From Holosporales bacterium (GTDB lineage Bacteria > Pseudomonadota > Alphaproteobacteria > UBA3830 > JAIRMZ01): a stretch of DNA of 26,752 nt. Below, piece by piece: positions 1-8,142 of this stretch (position 1 is the first letter of the stretch; every line of letters begins with the position of its first letter). The notes under the pieces were generated by a model, which was given only the letters and a program-made list of their open reading frames with translations, was not told the DNA's origin and did not search any database. A program made the translations under genes and the position numbers. The DNA lies in assembly GCA_031255325.1 (NCBI GenBank), contig JAIRST010000048.1, positions 1 to 26,752 of the forward strand. Direction: 5' to 3'.

Positions 1-201
1 GCTTCAAAAGCAAGAAGAGAACTTGGATGCATTAATCCGTACTTCTTAAAAGTTTCTCGTCGTTACAAGGAAACAGTCCATGTCTTCTCCTTAATATCAC
101 CTCCTTGGACTTTGGCATATAGAAAGAGGAATCTTAGTTTATACCGATCGAGTAGTGTATGTAAGGAGCTGGTCCTTATGTTTATTTTGCGCTACGAATG
201 A
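1..201 (+). CDS. 3' end of a gene, possibly DNA polymerase III subunit delta (C-terminal fragment)
   Basis: Frame 1 is open from the first base to a TGA at 199-201, giving 66 codons with no start in view, so this is the tail of a gene beginning outside the window. The peptide has a NPYFLK segment followed about 40 residues later by a helix with SSS and a leucine-rich end. This resembles the end of alphaproteobacterial HolA proteins, where a PPVFFKR-like segment is followed by a helix with Lys-Thr-Thr and a terminal leucine-rich helix. HolA is the clamp-loader delta subunit that opens the beta clamp. The match is by eye, short and weak; an unrelated protein or a decayed end is possible. It ends 25 bp before the trxB start, so co-transcription is plausible. 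Confidence 0.4.
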   Translation, partial: ASKARRELGCINPYFLKVSRRYKETVHVFSLISPPWTLAYRKRNLSLYRSSSVCKELVLMFILRYE

Positions 202-226
202 TAGAAAAGATTACAAGAAGGGTTAA

Positions 227-1165
227 GTGGTACATCATAAAGTTGTTATTATAGGGTCTGGTCCTGCAGGATACACGGCGGCGCTATATTTAGCGCGTGC
301 GAATCTAGCTCCCGTTGTGGTAACAGGCACGCTTCCTGGAGGACAGTTGATGATGACTCCAGAAATCGAAAACTATCCTGGATTTGTAGCCCCTATTCTC
401 ACTATAAATCTTATGGAAGCAATGCGAACACAAGCAGAACATTTCGGAGCTATCCTTATTTCGGATACAGTCTTGCGAACGGATTTTTCTCATTGGCCAT
501 TTGTGTGTTACGGCGAGGAAAATACATACATGGCCGATACCGTTATTATTGCCACAGGAGCCATGGCACGATGGCTGGGCATTCCCGGAGAAAGCCGGTT
601 ACGCGGTTTTGGCGTTTCAGCATGCGCAACATGCGACGGTGCCTTCTTTCGCAACAAAACGGTAGCCGTTGTCGGAGGAGGCAATACAGCCGTTGATGAA
701 GCCTTATTCCTTTCTCGTCTTGCAGCACGGGTTTACTTAATTCATCGACGGGGTACCCTGCGGGCAGAAGCTGTCCAACAAAAACGGCTTTTTGCGTGCG
801 AAAATATTACCTGTTTATGGAACAAACGCGTTGTATCTTGCCAAGGAGAGAAACGACTTAATGCCATTCTATTGGAAGATACGCAAACCGGTCTTTCTGA
901 AACCATGCCTTTAGATGGGCTGTTTATAGCTATAGGTCACGCACCTGCAACAGAAGCTTTTCAAGGACAAATTACCCTAGCTCATGACGGCAGTATCATC
1001 ACAACGCCCGGAAAGACGCATACATCAATTCCAGGGGTCTTTGCGGCAGGGGATGTTAGTGATCCCATTTATAGGCAAGCTATAACGGCAGCTGGGCAAG
1101 GATGCATGGCCGCCCTGGATGCCGAGCAGTGGCTTTCAAAAAGTTCGCCTTCTGTCCTTAAATAA
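227..1165 (+). CDS. trxB: Thioredoxin-disulfide reductase
   Basis: 312-residue FAD/NADPH flavoprotein that reduces thioredoxin in the cytoplasm, the usual size for the low-molecular-weight bacterial enzyme. The FAD-binding GSGPAG lies at residues 10-15, GGQL near 38-41, the redox-active CATC at 133-136 (followed by DG), the NADPH-binding GGGNTA at 150-155, and the second FAD signature (GVFAAGDV) near the C-terminus. Translation starts at GTG 227, with AGAAGGG a few bases upstream as ribosome binding site. The gene follows an unidentified 3' gene end by 25 bp. It runs head-on into the acetoacetyl-CoA synthetase gene, with only 3 bp between the two stop codons and no obvious terminator hairpin. 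All key motifs are intact. Confidence 0.96.
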   Translation: MVHHKVVIIGSGPAGYTAALYLARANLAPVVVTGTLPGGQLMMTPEIENYPGFVAPILTINLMEAMRTQAEHFGAILISDTVLRTDFSHWPFVCYGEENTYMADTVIIATGAMARWLGIPGESRLRGFGVSACATCDGAFFRNKTVAVVGGGNTAVDEALFLSRLAARVYLIHRRGTLRAEAVQQKRLFACENITCLWNKRVVSCQGEKRLNAILLEDTQTGLSETMPLDGLFIAIGHAPATEAFQGQITLAHDGSIITTPGKTHTSIPGVFAAGDVSDPIYRQAITAAGQGCMAALDAEQWLSKSSPSVLK

Positions 1166-1168
1166 AAA

Positions 1169-3130
1169 TTAGCACGCAAGTTCTGGTAAGTTTTGGAAAT
1201 ACTCTAATACAGAAGCATCCTCGAGTGATTCTTTATTTTTGACTTCCCGTCCATGAATAATGCATTTCACCGCAATTTCCGTTATCTTTCCGTTCTTCGT
1301 ATGCGGAACAGCAGGTACTTGGATAATTCGGCTGGGGACATGGCGTGGTGTTGCGTTAGTGCGAATCGTGCGTTTTATTTTGTCAACCAAAGCCTCTGTT
1401 AACGTTACGCCTTCTGCCAATGTTACAAACAGAATAACACGTTCGTCATTATCCCATTGTTGGCCAACAGCTACGCTTTCGATCACTTCTTTGATAGTAC
1501 ACACTTGTTCATAGATTTCAGCGGTACCAATGCGGACGCCTCCGGGATTTAAAATGGTATCGGCACGTCCGGAAATAATAATCCCCTTATGATCCGTAAT
1601 TTCTCCCCAATCTCCATGGCACCAAACATTTGAAAACGTCTCGAAATAAGCTTTATGATAGCGCGCTCCTGTAGCGTCTCCCCAGAACCCTATGGGCTGA
1701 GATGGAAACGTTTTTGTACATACAAGATTTCCTTGCTGCCCTTGAGAAGTAGGTTTGCCTTGGCTGTCATAAAATTCAACTTTCATACCCAGTCCACACC
1801 CCTGCATTTCATTGGCATAGACTGAACTGATTGGGTTGCCAATCATAAAGCAAGAAACAATGTCTGTTCCTCCCGAAAAGACGTTAAGATGCACATCGTT
1901 TTTGATGCTTTTATAAACATTGGTTGCTGTTTCTCCGCTGAGGGGCGATCCTGTGACACCGACTGTCCTAAGGGGGGCGAGCTTATGCGTTTTTATAGGG
2001 TGAACGCCTATCTTGGTTATCATATCCAGATATTTTGCTGACGTTCCAAATAGAGTCATATCCCATGCATCGGCATAGTCAAAAAGAATGTCAGGTTTTG
2101 GATGTAACGGAGAGCCATCGTAAAGAAGTAACGTTGCCTCAGAGGCGAGTACAGAGGTAAACCAATTCCACATCATCCAGCTGCATGTTGTAAAGTAAAA
2201 GACACGGTCATTGGGTTTTATGTCGCAGTGTAACTGATGCTCTTTGAGGTGTTGGAGGAGTGTGCCACCAGCTCCATGCACAATACATTTAGGAACCCCC
2301 GTAGTTCCAGAGGTGAACATGATGTAAATAGGATGGTTGAAAGGAAATTTCTTAAACTCAAGGGCGGGAGCAGGACCGCTTCCGGCGAAACTGTTAAAAT
2401 CGGTTGCCCGTTGCCCTATGGTTTGCGGAATTCCTGTACCTACATAAGGAATGATGACAAGCTTTTCAAGGGAAGGAAGATTTTCAACAACTTCGGTAAT
2501 TTTGGAAATATTATCAAAAATTTTTCCTTTATAGTAATATCCATCGACCGCAAAAAGGATTTTGGGCGCAACTTGGCCGAATCGGTCGAGGGCTCCTGCA
2601 GACCCAAAATCGGGCGAGCAGGAAGACCAAATCGCACCGATGCTGATGGTCGCAAGAGCCGCGATCATCGTTTCCGGCATATTGGCAACATATCCTGCAA
2701 CGCGATCTCCGGGTATGACACCTTGCTGTTTCAACGCATGAGCCACACGCGCGACAGCATCGAAAAGCTCTTTATAGGTATATGTTTTTTGGATTTTATC
2801 TTCTCCCCAGAAAACAAGGGCTAAGCGATCGTCACACCTTCTGAGCAAATTTTCTGCAAAATTTAAGCGTGCATCTGGGAAATAGTGGTGATGCTCGAAT
2901 AGTTTCTCTCCGTTTGTAACACGCTCTCCTTTTGTATCCGCAATAACACCGCAAAAATCCCATATACTATTCCAAAAAGCATAGGGATTTTTTACAGACC
3001 ATTCCCATGTGTGATGCATATCAGGAAGAGTACATTTTTGCTCGCGCTCAATTTTATGCATAAATCGATAAAGATTCGTTTGAGCAATACGCTCAGAAGA
3101 AGGATTCCAAAGAAGTAGTTCTTTTTTCAT
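1169..3130 (-). CDS. Acetoacetyl-CoA synthetase (acetoacetate--CoA ligase)
   Basis: 653-residue adenylate-forming enzyme of the ANL superfamily, expected to activate acetoacetate to acetoacetyl-CoA with ATP and CoA (EC 6.2.1.16). The N-terminal acyl-CoA-synthetase extension (WEWSVKNPYAFW near residues 42-53) and ARLNFAENLL near 87 are typical of this family and the related acetyl-CoA synthetases. The AMP-binding P-loop TSGTTGVPK is at 273-281. A C-terminal GRADTILNPGGVRIG segment carries the hinge and a KNGKITEI-type segment the catalytic lysine. Length fits acetoacetyl-CoA synthetases. ATG at 3130 is preceded by GGAG about 10 bases upstream. The gene stands alone and converges on trxB. It would let the cell use host ketone bodies or recycle polyhydroxybutyrate breakdown products; that role is inference. 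Confidence 0.9.
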   Translation of the reverse strand: MKKELLLWNPSSERIAQTNLYRFMHKIEREQKCTLPDMHHTWEWSVKNPYAFWNSIWDFCGVIADTKGERVTNGEKLFEHHHYFPDARLNFAENLLRRCDDRLALVFWGEDKIQKTYTYKELFDAVARVAHALKQQGVIPGDRVAGYVANMPETMIAALATISIGAIWSSCSPDFGSAGALDRFGQVAPKILFAVDGYYYKGKIFDNISKITEVVENLPSLEKLVIIPYVGTGIPQTIGQRATDFNSFAGSGPAPALEFKKFPFNHPIYIMFTSGTTGVPKCIVHGAGGTLLQHLKEHQLHCDIKPNDRVFYFTTCSWMMWNWFTSVLASEATLLLYDGSPLHPKPDILFDYADAWDMTLFGTSAKYLDMITKIGVHPIKTHKLAPLRTVGVTGSPLSGETATNVYKSIKNDVHLNVFSGGTDIVSCFMIGNPISSVYANEMQGCGLGMKVEFYDSQGKPTSQGQQGNLVCTKTFPSQPIGFWGDATGARYHKAYFETFSNVWCHGDWGEITDHKGIIISGRADTILNPGGVRIGTAEIYEQVCTIKEVIESVAVGQQWDNDERVILFVTLAEGVTLTEALVDKIKRTIRTNATPRHVPSRIIQVPAVPHTKNGKITEIAVKCIIHGREVKNKESLEDASVLEYFQNLPELAC

Positions 3131-3416
3131 CGCGAGTACTCTCCATTTTTATCTGTGAATTCCATTTTAGGAATAAAAAGTTATCAAAAAGTATATAAAT
3201 AAAATTTAATTTTTGGAATTTATTGACACAAAGGTTTCCATGAAAGATGAAATACGAAGGACAAGACGAATAAGAGAAGAAGTGTGATGTTAAGCTAATG
3301 ATATGTGATAGAGATTTGTTTTAAGCAGAGTAAGGGTGTAGAGAGGGTATAGGTGTGAGGTTTGGAGGATGTGAGATATAGTATTGACTTTTAGGGAAGA
3401 AGAGGGAGCTGTAAGA

Positions 3417-3509
3417 GTGAAAAGGATTTTACTTGCGTCGGTATCGTTGGTGTGTTTATTGCAGAGTCATACACCGTTAAGGGCTATGGAGCCCTTTGGA
3501 ACTTTGTAA
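3417..3509 (+). pseudogene. Orphan signal-peptide ORF (30 codons), likely remnant of a secreted-protein gene
   Basis: A GTG at 3417 is preceded by GGGAG at a plausible ribosome-binding distance and opens a 30-codon frame ending in TAA at 3507-3509. The peptide begins MKRILLASVSLVCLLQ, a textbook signal sequence (basic start, hydrophobic core), with a possible signal peptidase site after LRA, and stops only seven residues later. A mature domain is missing. In another frame the DNA remains open to about 3595 (peptide ending KEFLSRQ), which would fit a frameshift in a formerly longer gene. I cannot name the protein. It could also be a genuine very small exported peptide or chance. Confidence 0.3.
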
Positions 3510-3666
3510 AGCATCGTTTGGCCGAATTTAAGAGATTAAAATTCCCTCTGGTTTTGAGCAAACTAGTGCTTAAGGAATTCCTCTCACGGCAGTAACAATT
3601 TTGTGTTGGTTCATCCCCTTATTAAAGGGTCTTGCCTAAGAAAAGAAAGATAGGAATTTTCAATTG

Positions 3667-3876
3667 CGGAAGACTGTGGCTTTGGGATTGTTTGTGTATA
3701 CACTTCATCACGCTTTCGTACAGGCATTACTTTCGAGCTCGATAGAGTTTCCCCTTTCTCTTCCCCTATTCTTCCTCTCATCAATTATAAGAGGATACTT
3801 GATTCCTAGCGGACACAATACCAACAATCCCAAAACGCCTTAATATCCTTCCTTCTCCCCAAACCACAGCCTTCCG
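3667..3876. repeat. Imperfect inverted repeat arms in the gene-poor region
   Basis: The stretch starting CGGAAGACTGTGGCTTTGGG at 3667 recurs in inverted orientation at 3858-3876 (opposite strand CGGAAGGCTGTGGTTTGGG) with about three mismatches. The second half of the left arm, TTTGGGATTGTTTGTGT, also resembles the inverse of 3815-3834 (TTTTGGGATTGTTGGTATTG). The left arm therefore looks like a shortened, inverted relative of the 3815-3876 stretch. It may reflect an old inverted duplication or a degenerate intergenic element. Seen by eye only; no matching copy was noticed elsewhere in the window. Confidence 0.3.
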
Positions 3877-4205
3877 TATACATTGTGACGGCCCCGTTCT
3901 CTATAGTTTCCAAAATCTTTACACAACTCCCTCTCTTTCCCTCCGGTTCCTTAAAATATCCTTACGTAAATTTCCTGAACCTTAATGTTTACACCATTTT
4001 ATCGCATAACCTTATTACTGCATGAAGCTATTATAGCTATATCCCCTTTATTGAATTATCCTCTAATTGGGAGAGATTTTTGTTAAGGGGTTTTTTTGTG
4101 TCGCTTGAGACCAAGAATATTTTATAGGATAATATTCTCATTTTCATATCTTTGATTTTTATACAATAGGTATTCATTTTATTTTAATACAGTGGTGGGG
4201 GGCTT

Positions 4206-4565
4206 GTGAAGGGGGAGCTTTATATCAGAGGGTATAAAACGCGCATCATTTTGGGGAATGCAATGTGTGAGCAAGAAGAACCACGAGAGATTATTATGAA
4301 TATTTCTTTTCGGTGGTCTAGCGGCCCATATGCTTGTCAAAGTGATGATCTAAAAGACACCATTTGCTATGATTCTTTGCTGAAAACTGTGAAAAATGCT
4401 CTAGATGGACATATTTTTCATCTTGTAGAACGTTTTGCTCAATACGTTTATGATATAATTCATGCTTCTGTCGGGAAAGATGTAGCGGTGCGTGTGGAAG
4501 TGGTTAAGCCTCACCCTCCAATCGAGGGAGTACAAGAGGTTTCTTTTGTGTGTTCGGATTGGTGA
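4206..4565 (+). CDS. folB: Dihydroneopterin aldolase
   Basis: 119-residue protein of the FolB family, which cleaves 7,8-dihydroneopterin to 6-hydroxymethyl-dihydropterin and glycolaldehyde in folate synthesis and usually forms an octamer. The fold shows in the family pattern: IRGYKTRIILG near residues 7-17, a Glu in the following loop (E22), the DDLKDTICYDSL segment (48-58) with the conserved Tyr55, the pterin-contacting Glu in HLVER (E75), and the catalytic lysine in VVKPHPP (K101). GTG at 4206 is preceded by a run of G (GGTGGGGGG) as a strong ribosome binding site. It ends 3 bp before folKP, clearly the same operon, and the two genes encode consecutive steps. No promoter was identified with confidence. 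Confidence 0.85.
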   Translation: MKGELYIRGYKTRIILGNAMCEQEEPREIIMNISFRWSSGPYACQSDDLKDTICYDSLLKTVKNALDGHIFHLVERFAQYVYDIIHASVGKDVAVRVEVVKPHPPIEGVQEVSFVCSDW

Positions 4566-4568
4566 GGA

Positions 4569-5756
4569 ATGATTTATCTTTCTTTAGGAAGTAATATAGG
4601 CGATCGGCTCGCCTATTTGCGTCAAGCTGTGGCAGAGCTTGTAGATTTTTTTACCGTTTGTAAATCCTCTGTTGTGTTCGAGACAAAGGCCGTATTGCCA
4701 ATAGATGCGCCAGCATCTTGGGATCATTCATACTATAATATGGTCGTGGCTGGCGAATCTTTATGTTCTCCAGAGGCTTTACTTTATCGCCTTCAAGAAG
4801 TCGAATGCCGTATAGGACGCCCAAAAGAGCATATATTGGGTTCTCCTCGTGTTATCGATCTGGATATTCTTTTGTATCACAATGTAAAAATTGATTCAGA
4901 TGCATTGACTATACCTCATAAAGAGTTAAAAAACCGTTCCTTTTTTCAATCTTTGTTAGCTATGATGGGAGCAGGACCAGATAACGCTATGGTAGAAACT
5001 TATACCCCTCTACGAAGCTTTGTTCTTGAGCCTAAAATTGTTGGCATCGTTAATGTAACACCAGATTCTTTTTCAGATGGAGGGTGTTTTTTTGCGCCGG
5101 AATCAGCGGTTAAGCAGGTACAAGATGTGTATACGGCAGGGGCTACGATTGTGGAGTTTGGGGCACAATCAACACATCCTGGTTATACAGAGATCCCTCC
5201 TCAGGAAGAAATCGCTCGACTGGCTCCTGTGGTAGAAATGTGTCAGGGTATAGGGTGCTTAGGGATAGATACATATTTTGATGAAGTTGTTGATTATGCT
5301 TTAAAAAATTCCTTTTTATGGATTAACGATATTAAGGCGCGCCTTCAAAAGCAGACAATTAAAAAGATTGCTGATCATGGAGCGAAACTCGTTACGATGC
5401 TCTATGGAATGGACATAAAATGGCTTGAGGGACGTATACAGTATCTTATCAATTTAGGCCTATGCAGAGAGAATATCATTCTTGATCCTGGAGTAGGTTT
5501 TGGCAAGACAAAGCAAGAAAATATTGCTATTATACAGAAGCTATCGCAGCTTCAAGAGCTTGGATGTCCTGTGATGTTAGCCCATGCCCGTAAATCTTTT
5601 ATGGCGCGTTTCTCTTCGCATTCGGCAGCAGAACGTGATATAGAAACTCTTGCTGTATCGCAGTTTGCAGCCTGTTTAGGAATAGATTACTTGCGTGTCC
5701 ATAATGTACAGGAGCATATGCGCTTTTTCGTAGCCGGCCATTGCGTCGCATTTTAA
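4569..5756 (+). CDS. folKP: Fused HPPK-DHPS (FolK-FolP bifunctional protein)
   Basis: A 395-residue fusion. Residues 1 to about 140 are 6-hydroxymethyl-dihydropterin pyrophosphokinase: SLGSNIGDR near 5, the Mg-binding RVIDLDILLY at 94-103, and PHKELKNRSF near 116. Residues from about 155 form dihydropteroate synthase: NVTPDSFSDGG (162-172), STHPG (201-205), IDT (233-235), INDI (252-255), DPGVGFGKT (306-314), ARKSF (340-344) and RVHNV (376-380). Together they make dihydropteroate from hydroxymethyl-dihydropterin and p-aminobenzoate. folK-folP fusions are known in Chlamydia and Rickettsia. Odd points: STRPG has become STHPG, the usual MHMxGxPxTMQ stretch is replaced by a short TMLYG (276-280), and the DHPS part is only about 240 residues. 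ATG 4569 follows folB by 3 bp. Confidence 0.92.
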   Translation: MIYLSLGSNIGDRLAYLRQAVAELVDFFTVCKSSVVFETKAVLPIDAPASWDHSYYNMVVAGESLCSPEALLYRLQEVECRIGRPKEHILGSPRVIDLDILLYHNVKIDSDALTIPHKELKNRSFFQSLLAMMGAGPDNAMVETYTPLRSFVLEPKIVGIVNVTPDSFSDGGCFFAPESAVKQVQDVYTAGATIVEFGAQSTHPGYTEIPPQEEIARLAPVVEMCQGIGCLGIDTYFDEVVDYALKNSFLWINDIKARLQKQTIKKIADHGAKLVTMLYGMDIKWLEGRIQYLINLGLCRENIILDPGVGFGKTKQENIAIIQKLSQLQELGCPVMLAHARKSFMARFSSHSAAERDIETLAVSQFAACLGIDYLRVHNVQEHMRFFVAGHCVAF

Positions 5757-6011
5757 ATTACTGAGTCTTTTACGCACTTTCTCCTGTTGATTGGCATTTA
5801 AAGATTTTTATATCTGCTTGCTGATTCTCATAAATATGCCCCCTCGCTTCACCAATTCCCTTCATCTATACTCACTATAATCTCCCCCTTCTAGCCACCA
5901 ACCTCACTCTTCCAAAATAATTACATATACCAATATATGGTGAATTTTACTTTCATTTAAAAATATTTACATATGAGGGCCCTAGAGAGAACTCGATAAG
6001 GATAATGTAAT

Positions 6012-7178
6012 TCAGCATTTTTCCGAGGAAGCGGATCTTATAGCTCTCGTAATAGCTTTTTTCCATAACCGATGATTGAGATTTTCTGAGAAACGCTCTG
6101 GTAGATAGCGTGCGTTTTGGCTAAGGCGTTGGCGTTCGTCAAAATTTTCAATAAGGAACTCCATTTTCTGCGTTAAAGTCTGCACGTCTCCTATTGGAAA
6201 TAAAAGACCATCCACGCCATCTTGCACTACGGTTGTGTTTCCAGAACAATTGGAGGCAATAATGGGCAACCCTACGGCCATAGCCTCACACAATGCATTT
6301 GGAAATCCTTCGTAACGCGAAGGGAACACAAATAAATCTACTTGCAAAAGGACTTCTTGAACGTTTGCCACCATTCCTGGTAGGAATACATGGTTTTGTA
6401 GCCCTTTTTCGTGGATCATGTGTTCCAAATGCGCTCTATAAGGTCCTTCTCCATAGATGGTTAATTGAAGTGTGGGATGATTTTTCTGGATTAACGAAAA
6501 CGCCTGTAATAATGTTTCTTGATCTTTTTGAAAGCAGAGCCGTCCAATGGTCACAATATGTTGTATCGTTGGGTTTATTATTACTGCACAAGAGGGTTTT
6601 GCTACGGAATTGGGAATGACCATAAGGCGTTCTTGAAAATGCTTTGGAAAATAACGTAGGGCATCTTGTGTTTGTACAATAACATGAGATGCCCAACGAT
6701 GGGTATGTAAACGGATAAAATCCCATAATGGATGAAAAAATCCCAAGCGGTGATAAGCCGGATCAATACGCTCCGATACAATAACAGGAATACCTAAACC
6801 CTTGCTGACAATCAGTGTAGTAATATTTACGATATCTACATACGATACGATCACATTCGGCTTAAATTTCTTTAAAGCTCGTCTTAGTGCAATTGTGCAA
6901 AAGAGCCGCCGTAAAACATCACCAAGCTTTACGACAGGAATATGCCGGAAATGATCTTTCAGAAAATACACTTGCACACGGGGATCTAACGGATATGCAG
7001 GAGGCTTTTGCGCTGTTGTAAAGACGAATATACAAACTTCAGTCTCTTCCGCCGCCCAAAAATTAGCCTGTTTTGAAAGATCACGTTCGGCTCCCCCAAA
7101 TTCTAAAGAAGAAATGACGAATGCAAGACGCACTTTTCCTTTAGGACAAGGAAGAAAGTTGTGAGAATCTGAACTCAC
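6012..7178 (-). CDS. Glycosyltransferase family 4
   Basis: GT-B fold glycosyltransferase that would move a sugar from a nucleotide-sugar donor to a glycan or lipid on the cytoplasmic side of the membrane. The N-terminal Rossmann start is VRLAFVISSLEFGGAERDL, with the GGAE acceptor-side loop. The donor domain has VTIGRLCFQKDQETLLQAF, IYGEGP, and the EX7E motif in EGFPNALCE, followed by AMAVGLPIIASNCSG. The substrate cannot be told from sequence. Three GTG starts are possible. 7208 overlaps the hydrolase gene by 34 bp. 7178 forms a GTGA overlap with the hydrolase stop and is chosen here. 7133 has AAAGGA just upstream and matches where the family usually begins. It is translationally coupled to the hydrolase gene. 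Confidence 0.85.
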   Translation of the reverse strand: MSSDSHNFLPCPKGKVRLAFVISSLEFGGAERDLSKQANFWAAEETEVCIFVFTTAQKPPAYPLDPRVQVYFLKDHFRHIPVVKLGDVLRRLFCTIALRRALKKFKPNVIVSYVDIVNITTLIVSKGLGIPVIVSERIDPAYHRLGFFHPLWDFIRLHTHRWASHVIVQTQDALRYFPKHFQERLMVIPNSVAKPSCAVIINPTIQHIVTIGRLCFQKDQETLLQAFSLIQKNHPTLQLTIYGEGPYRAHLEHMIHEKGLQNHVFLPGMVANVQEVLLQVDLFVFPSRYEGFPNALCEAMAVGLPIIASNCSGNTTVVQDGVDGLLFPIGDVQTLTQKMEFLIENFDERQRLSQNARYLPERFSENLNHRLWKKAITRAIRSASSEKC

Positions 7179-7927
7179 GGTATTAGATGTTCTTTTAAAA
7201 AATCGCACGCATGTTGAAGCCCTTCGGTATCGATACTATGCCCCAAATGAGGACGCATAAAAGCTTCAAAGGGGACATGATGCGCACGTAAAATTTCTTG
7301 TGCTTGAAAAAAAGCTTTTGGAGGAATTACATTATCAGCATCCCCATGGACCAACAGAATATGGGGCTGGAAAGGAGTGTTATTCAAAACATCCGGATCG
7401 ACAAACACACCGGAAAACCCAACTACCGCCTGCACACCGCACTGTACCCCAAAGTACAAAGCCATCATGGCTCCTTGAGAAAAACCGACTAACGCTACGT
7501 CTTTTTCAGAAAAGTGTAATTCCGCAAGGATGGAAGATAAATAAGCGTCAAAGCGTGCTTTTGTTTGTGTCAATTGTGCACACCACTCCGGCAATGTCCA
7601 ATTACCCATTTTAAACCATTGACGCCCCCCGACATTTCCGTCACAAGGATCGAATCCATCAGGAACACGCACCTCTACCTCGGGGAGAGCCTTGGAGATT
7701 TCATACCCAACAGGCCACATATTCTCTGCATTTGCACCATATCCGTGCATCACAATAATAAGTTTCTTTGGTGCTTTGCCATTTGCTGGTTTAAAAATAC
7801 GTTCTGATGCCTTTATACGCTGTTCCTTCTCAGGGGCTGCTGCCTTTGGTTCTTTACCATAGTACAAAAACAACGCAAGACCTCCGATGATACCAATCGC
7901 AGCCAACAAAATATATAACCGCCGCAC
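7175..7927 (-). CDS. Membrane-anchored carboxylesterase/phospholipase-type alpha/beta hydrolase
   Basis: 250-residue hydrolase of the carboxylesterase/phospholipase (YpfH/EstB-like) family. Residues 4-23 form one hydrophobic segment after MRR, with no clear cleavage site, so it is probably an N-terminal anchor holding the domain outside the cytoplasm. The core has HGYGANAENMWP (61-72), the nucleophile elbow GFSQG with Ser150, HGDADNVIP with Asp198, and HLGHSI with His230 as the catalytic triad. Substrates are likely short-chain esters or lysophospholipids; the exact substrate is unknown. GTG 7927 is the only in-frame start, with GGTGGTAGA upstream. The gene is first in a two-gene unit with the GT4 gene, which starts inside its end. 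The pairing may point to envelope lipid or glycan work; that is inference. Confidence 0.82.
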   Translation of the reverse strand: MRRLYILLAAIGIIGGLALFLYYGKEPKAAAPEKEQRIKASERIFKPANGKAPKKLIIVMHGYGANAENMWPVGYEISKALPEVEVRVPDGFDPCDGNVGGRQWFKMGNWTLPEWCAQLTQTKARFDAYLSSILAELHFSEKDVALVGFSQGAMMALYFGVQCGVQAVVGFSGVFVDPDVLNNTPFQPHILLVHGDADNVIPPKAFFQAQEILRAHHVPFEAFMRPHLGHSIDTEGLQHACDFLKEHLIP

Positions 7928-8142
7928 TCTACCACCAAATTTTACAAACGCACAACACAGTGTATTTTATCAGAAACGCAAAAAAATCTAAATAATATCG
8001 TAAAATGGCCTTAACTCTGTAAGGAGAGAATTGGGTCTTGAAGATAGACAACTCTTGCCTGCTGTTTACGACAGTATTTGTGCTAATCACGCTGCTTTCG
8101 ACTTTCGACAAAAAATACTGATTGATAGGATTCTGTTTCCCA

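Larger units (their letters stand above)
3131..4205. other. Gene-poor 1.07 kb region, probably decayed coding DNA
   Basis: No ORF of normal length or recognisable protein lies here, in contrast to the tight packing elsewhere. Both ends are AT-rich and probably carry the promoters of the divergent acetoacetyl-CoA synthetase gene and folB. About 3240-3420 is purine-rich on the plus strand and about 3730-3960 is pyrimidine-rich. Short open stretches are present, notably a signal-peptide-like ORF (3417-3509) and a TTG-initiated 59-codon frame (3664-3843) that also begins with a hydrophobic segment. The + strand holds TTGACA near 3224, but I could not pair it with a good -10 box. I saw no tRNA, transposase or CRISPR repeat. 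Decay of one or more secreted-protein genes is the simplest reading. Confidence 0.5.

Noticed and set aside
2237..2824. A 195-codon plus-strand open frame
   Set aside because: It is antisense to the acetoacetyl-CoA synthetase gene, shows no recognisable motifs or ribosome binding site, and the minus-strand protein is complete and well conserved.
4045..4100. CCCCTTTA ... TTAAGGGG followed by a T run, as a terminator
   Set aside because: The arms are about 40 bases apart, the pairing is imperfect and no gene lies just upstream to be terminated.
5820..5930. Pyrimidine-rich intergenic stretch resembling, in inverse, the purine-rich DNA near 3340-3400
   Set aside because: The likeness is limited to short words such as GTGAGGTTGG and is not clearly above chance for such biased sequence.
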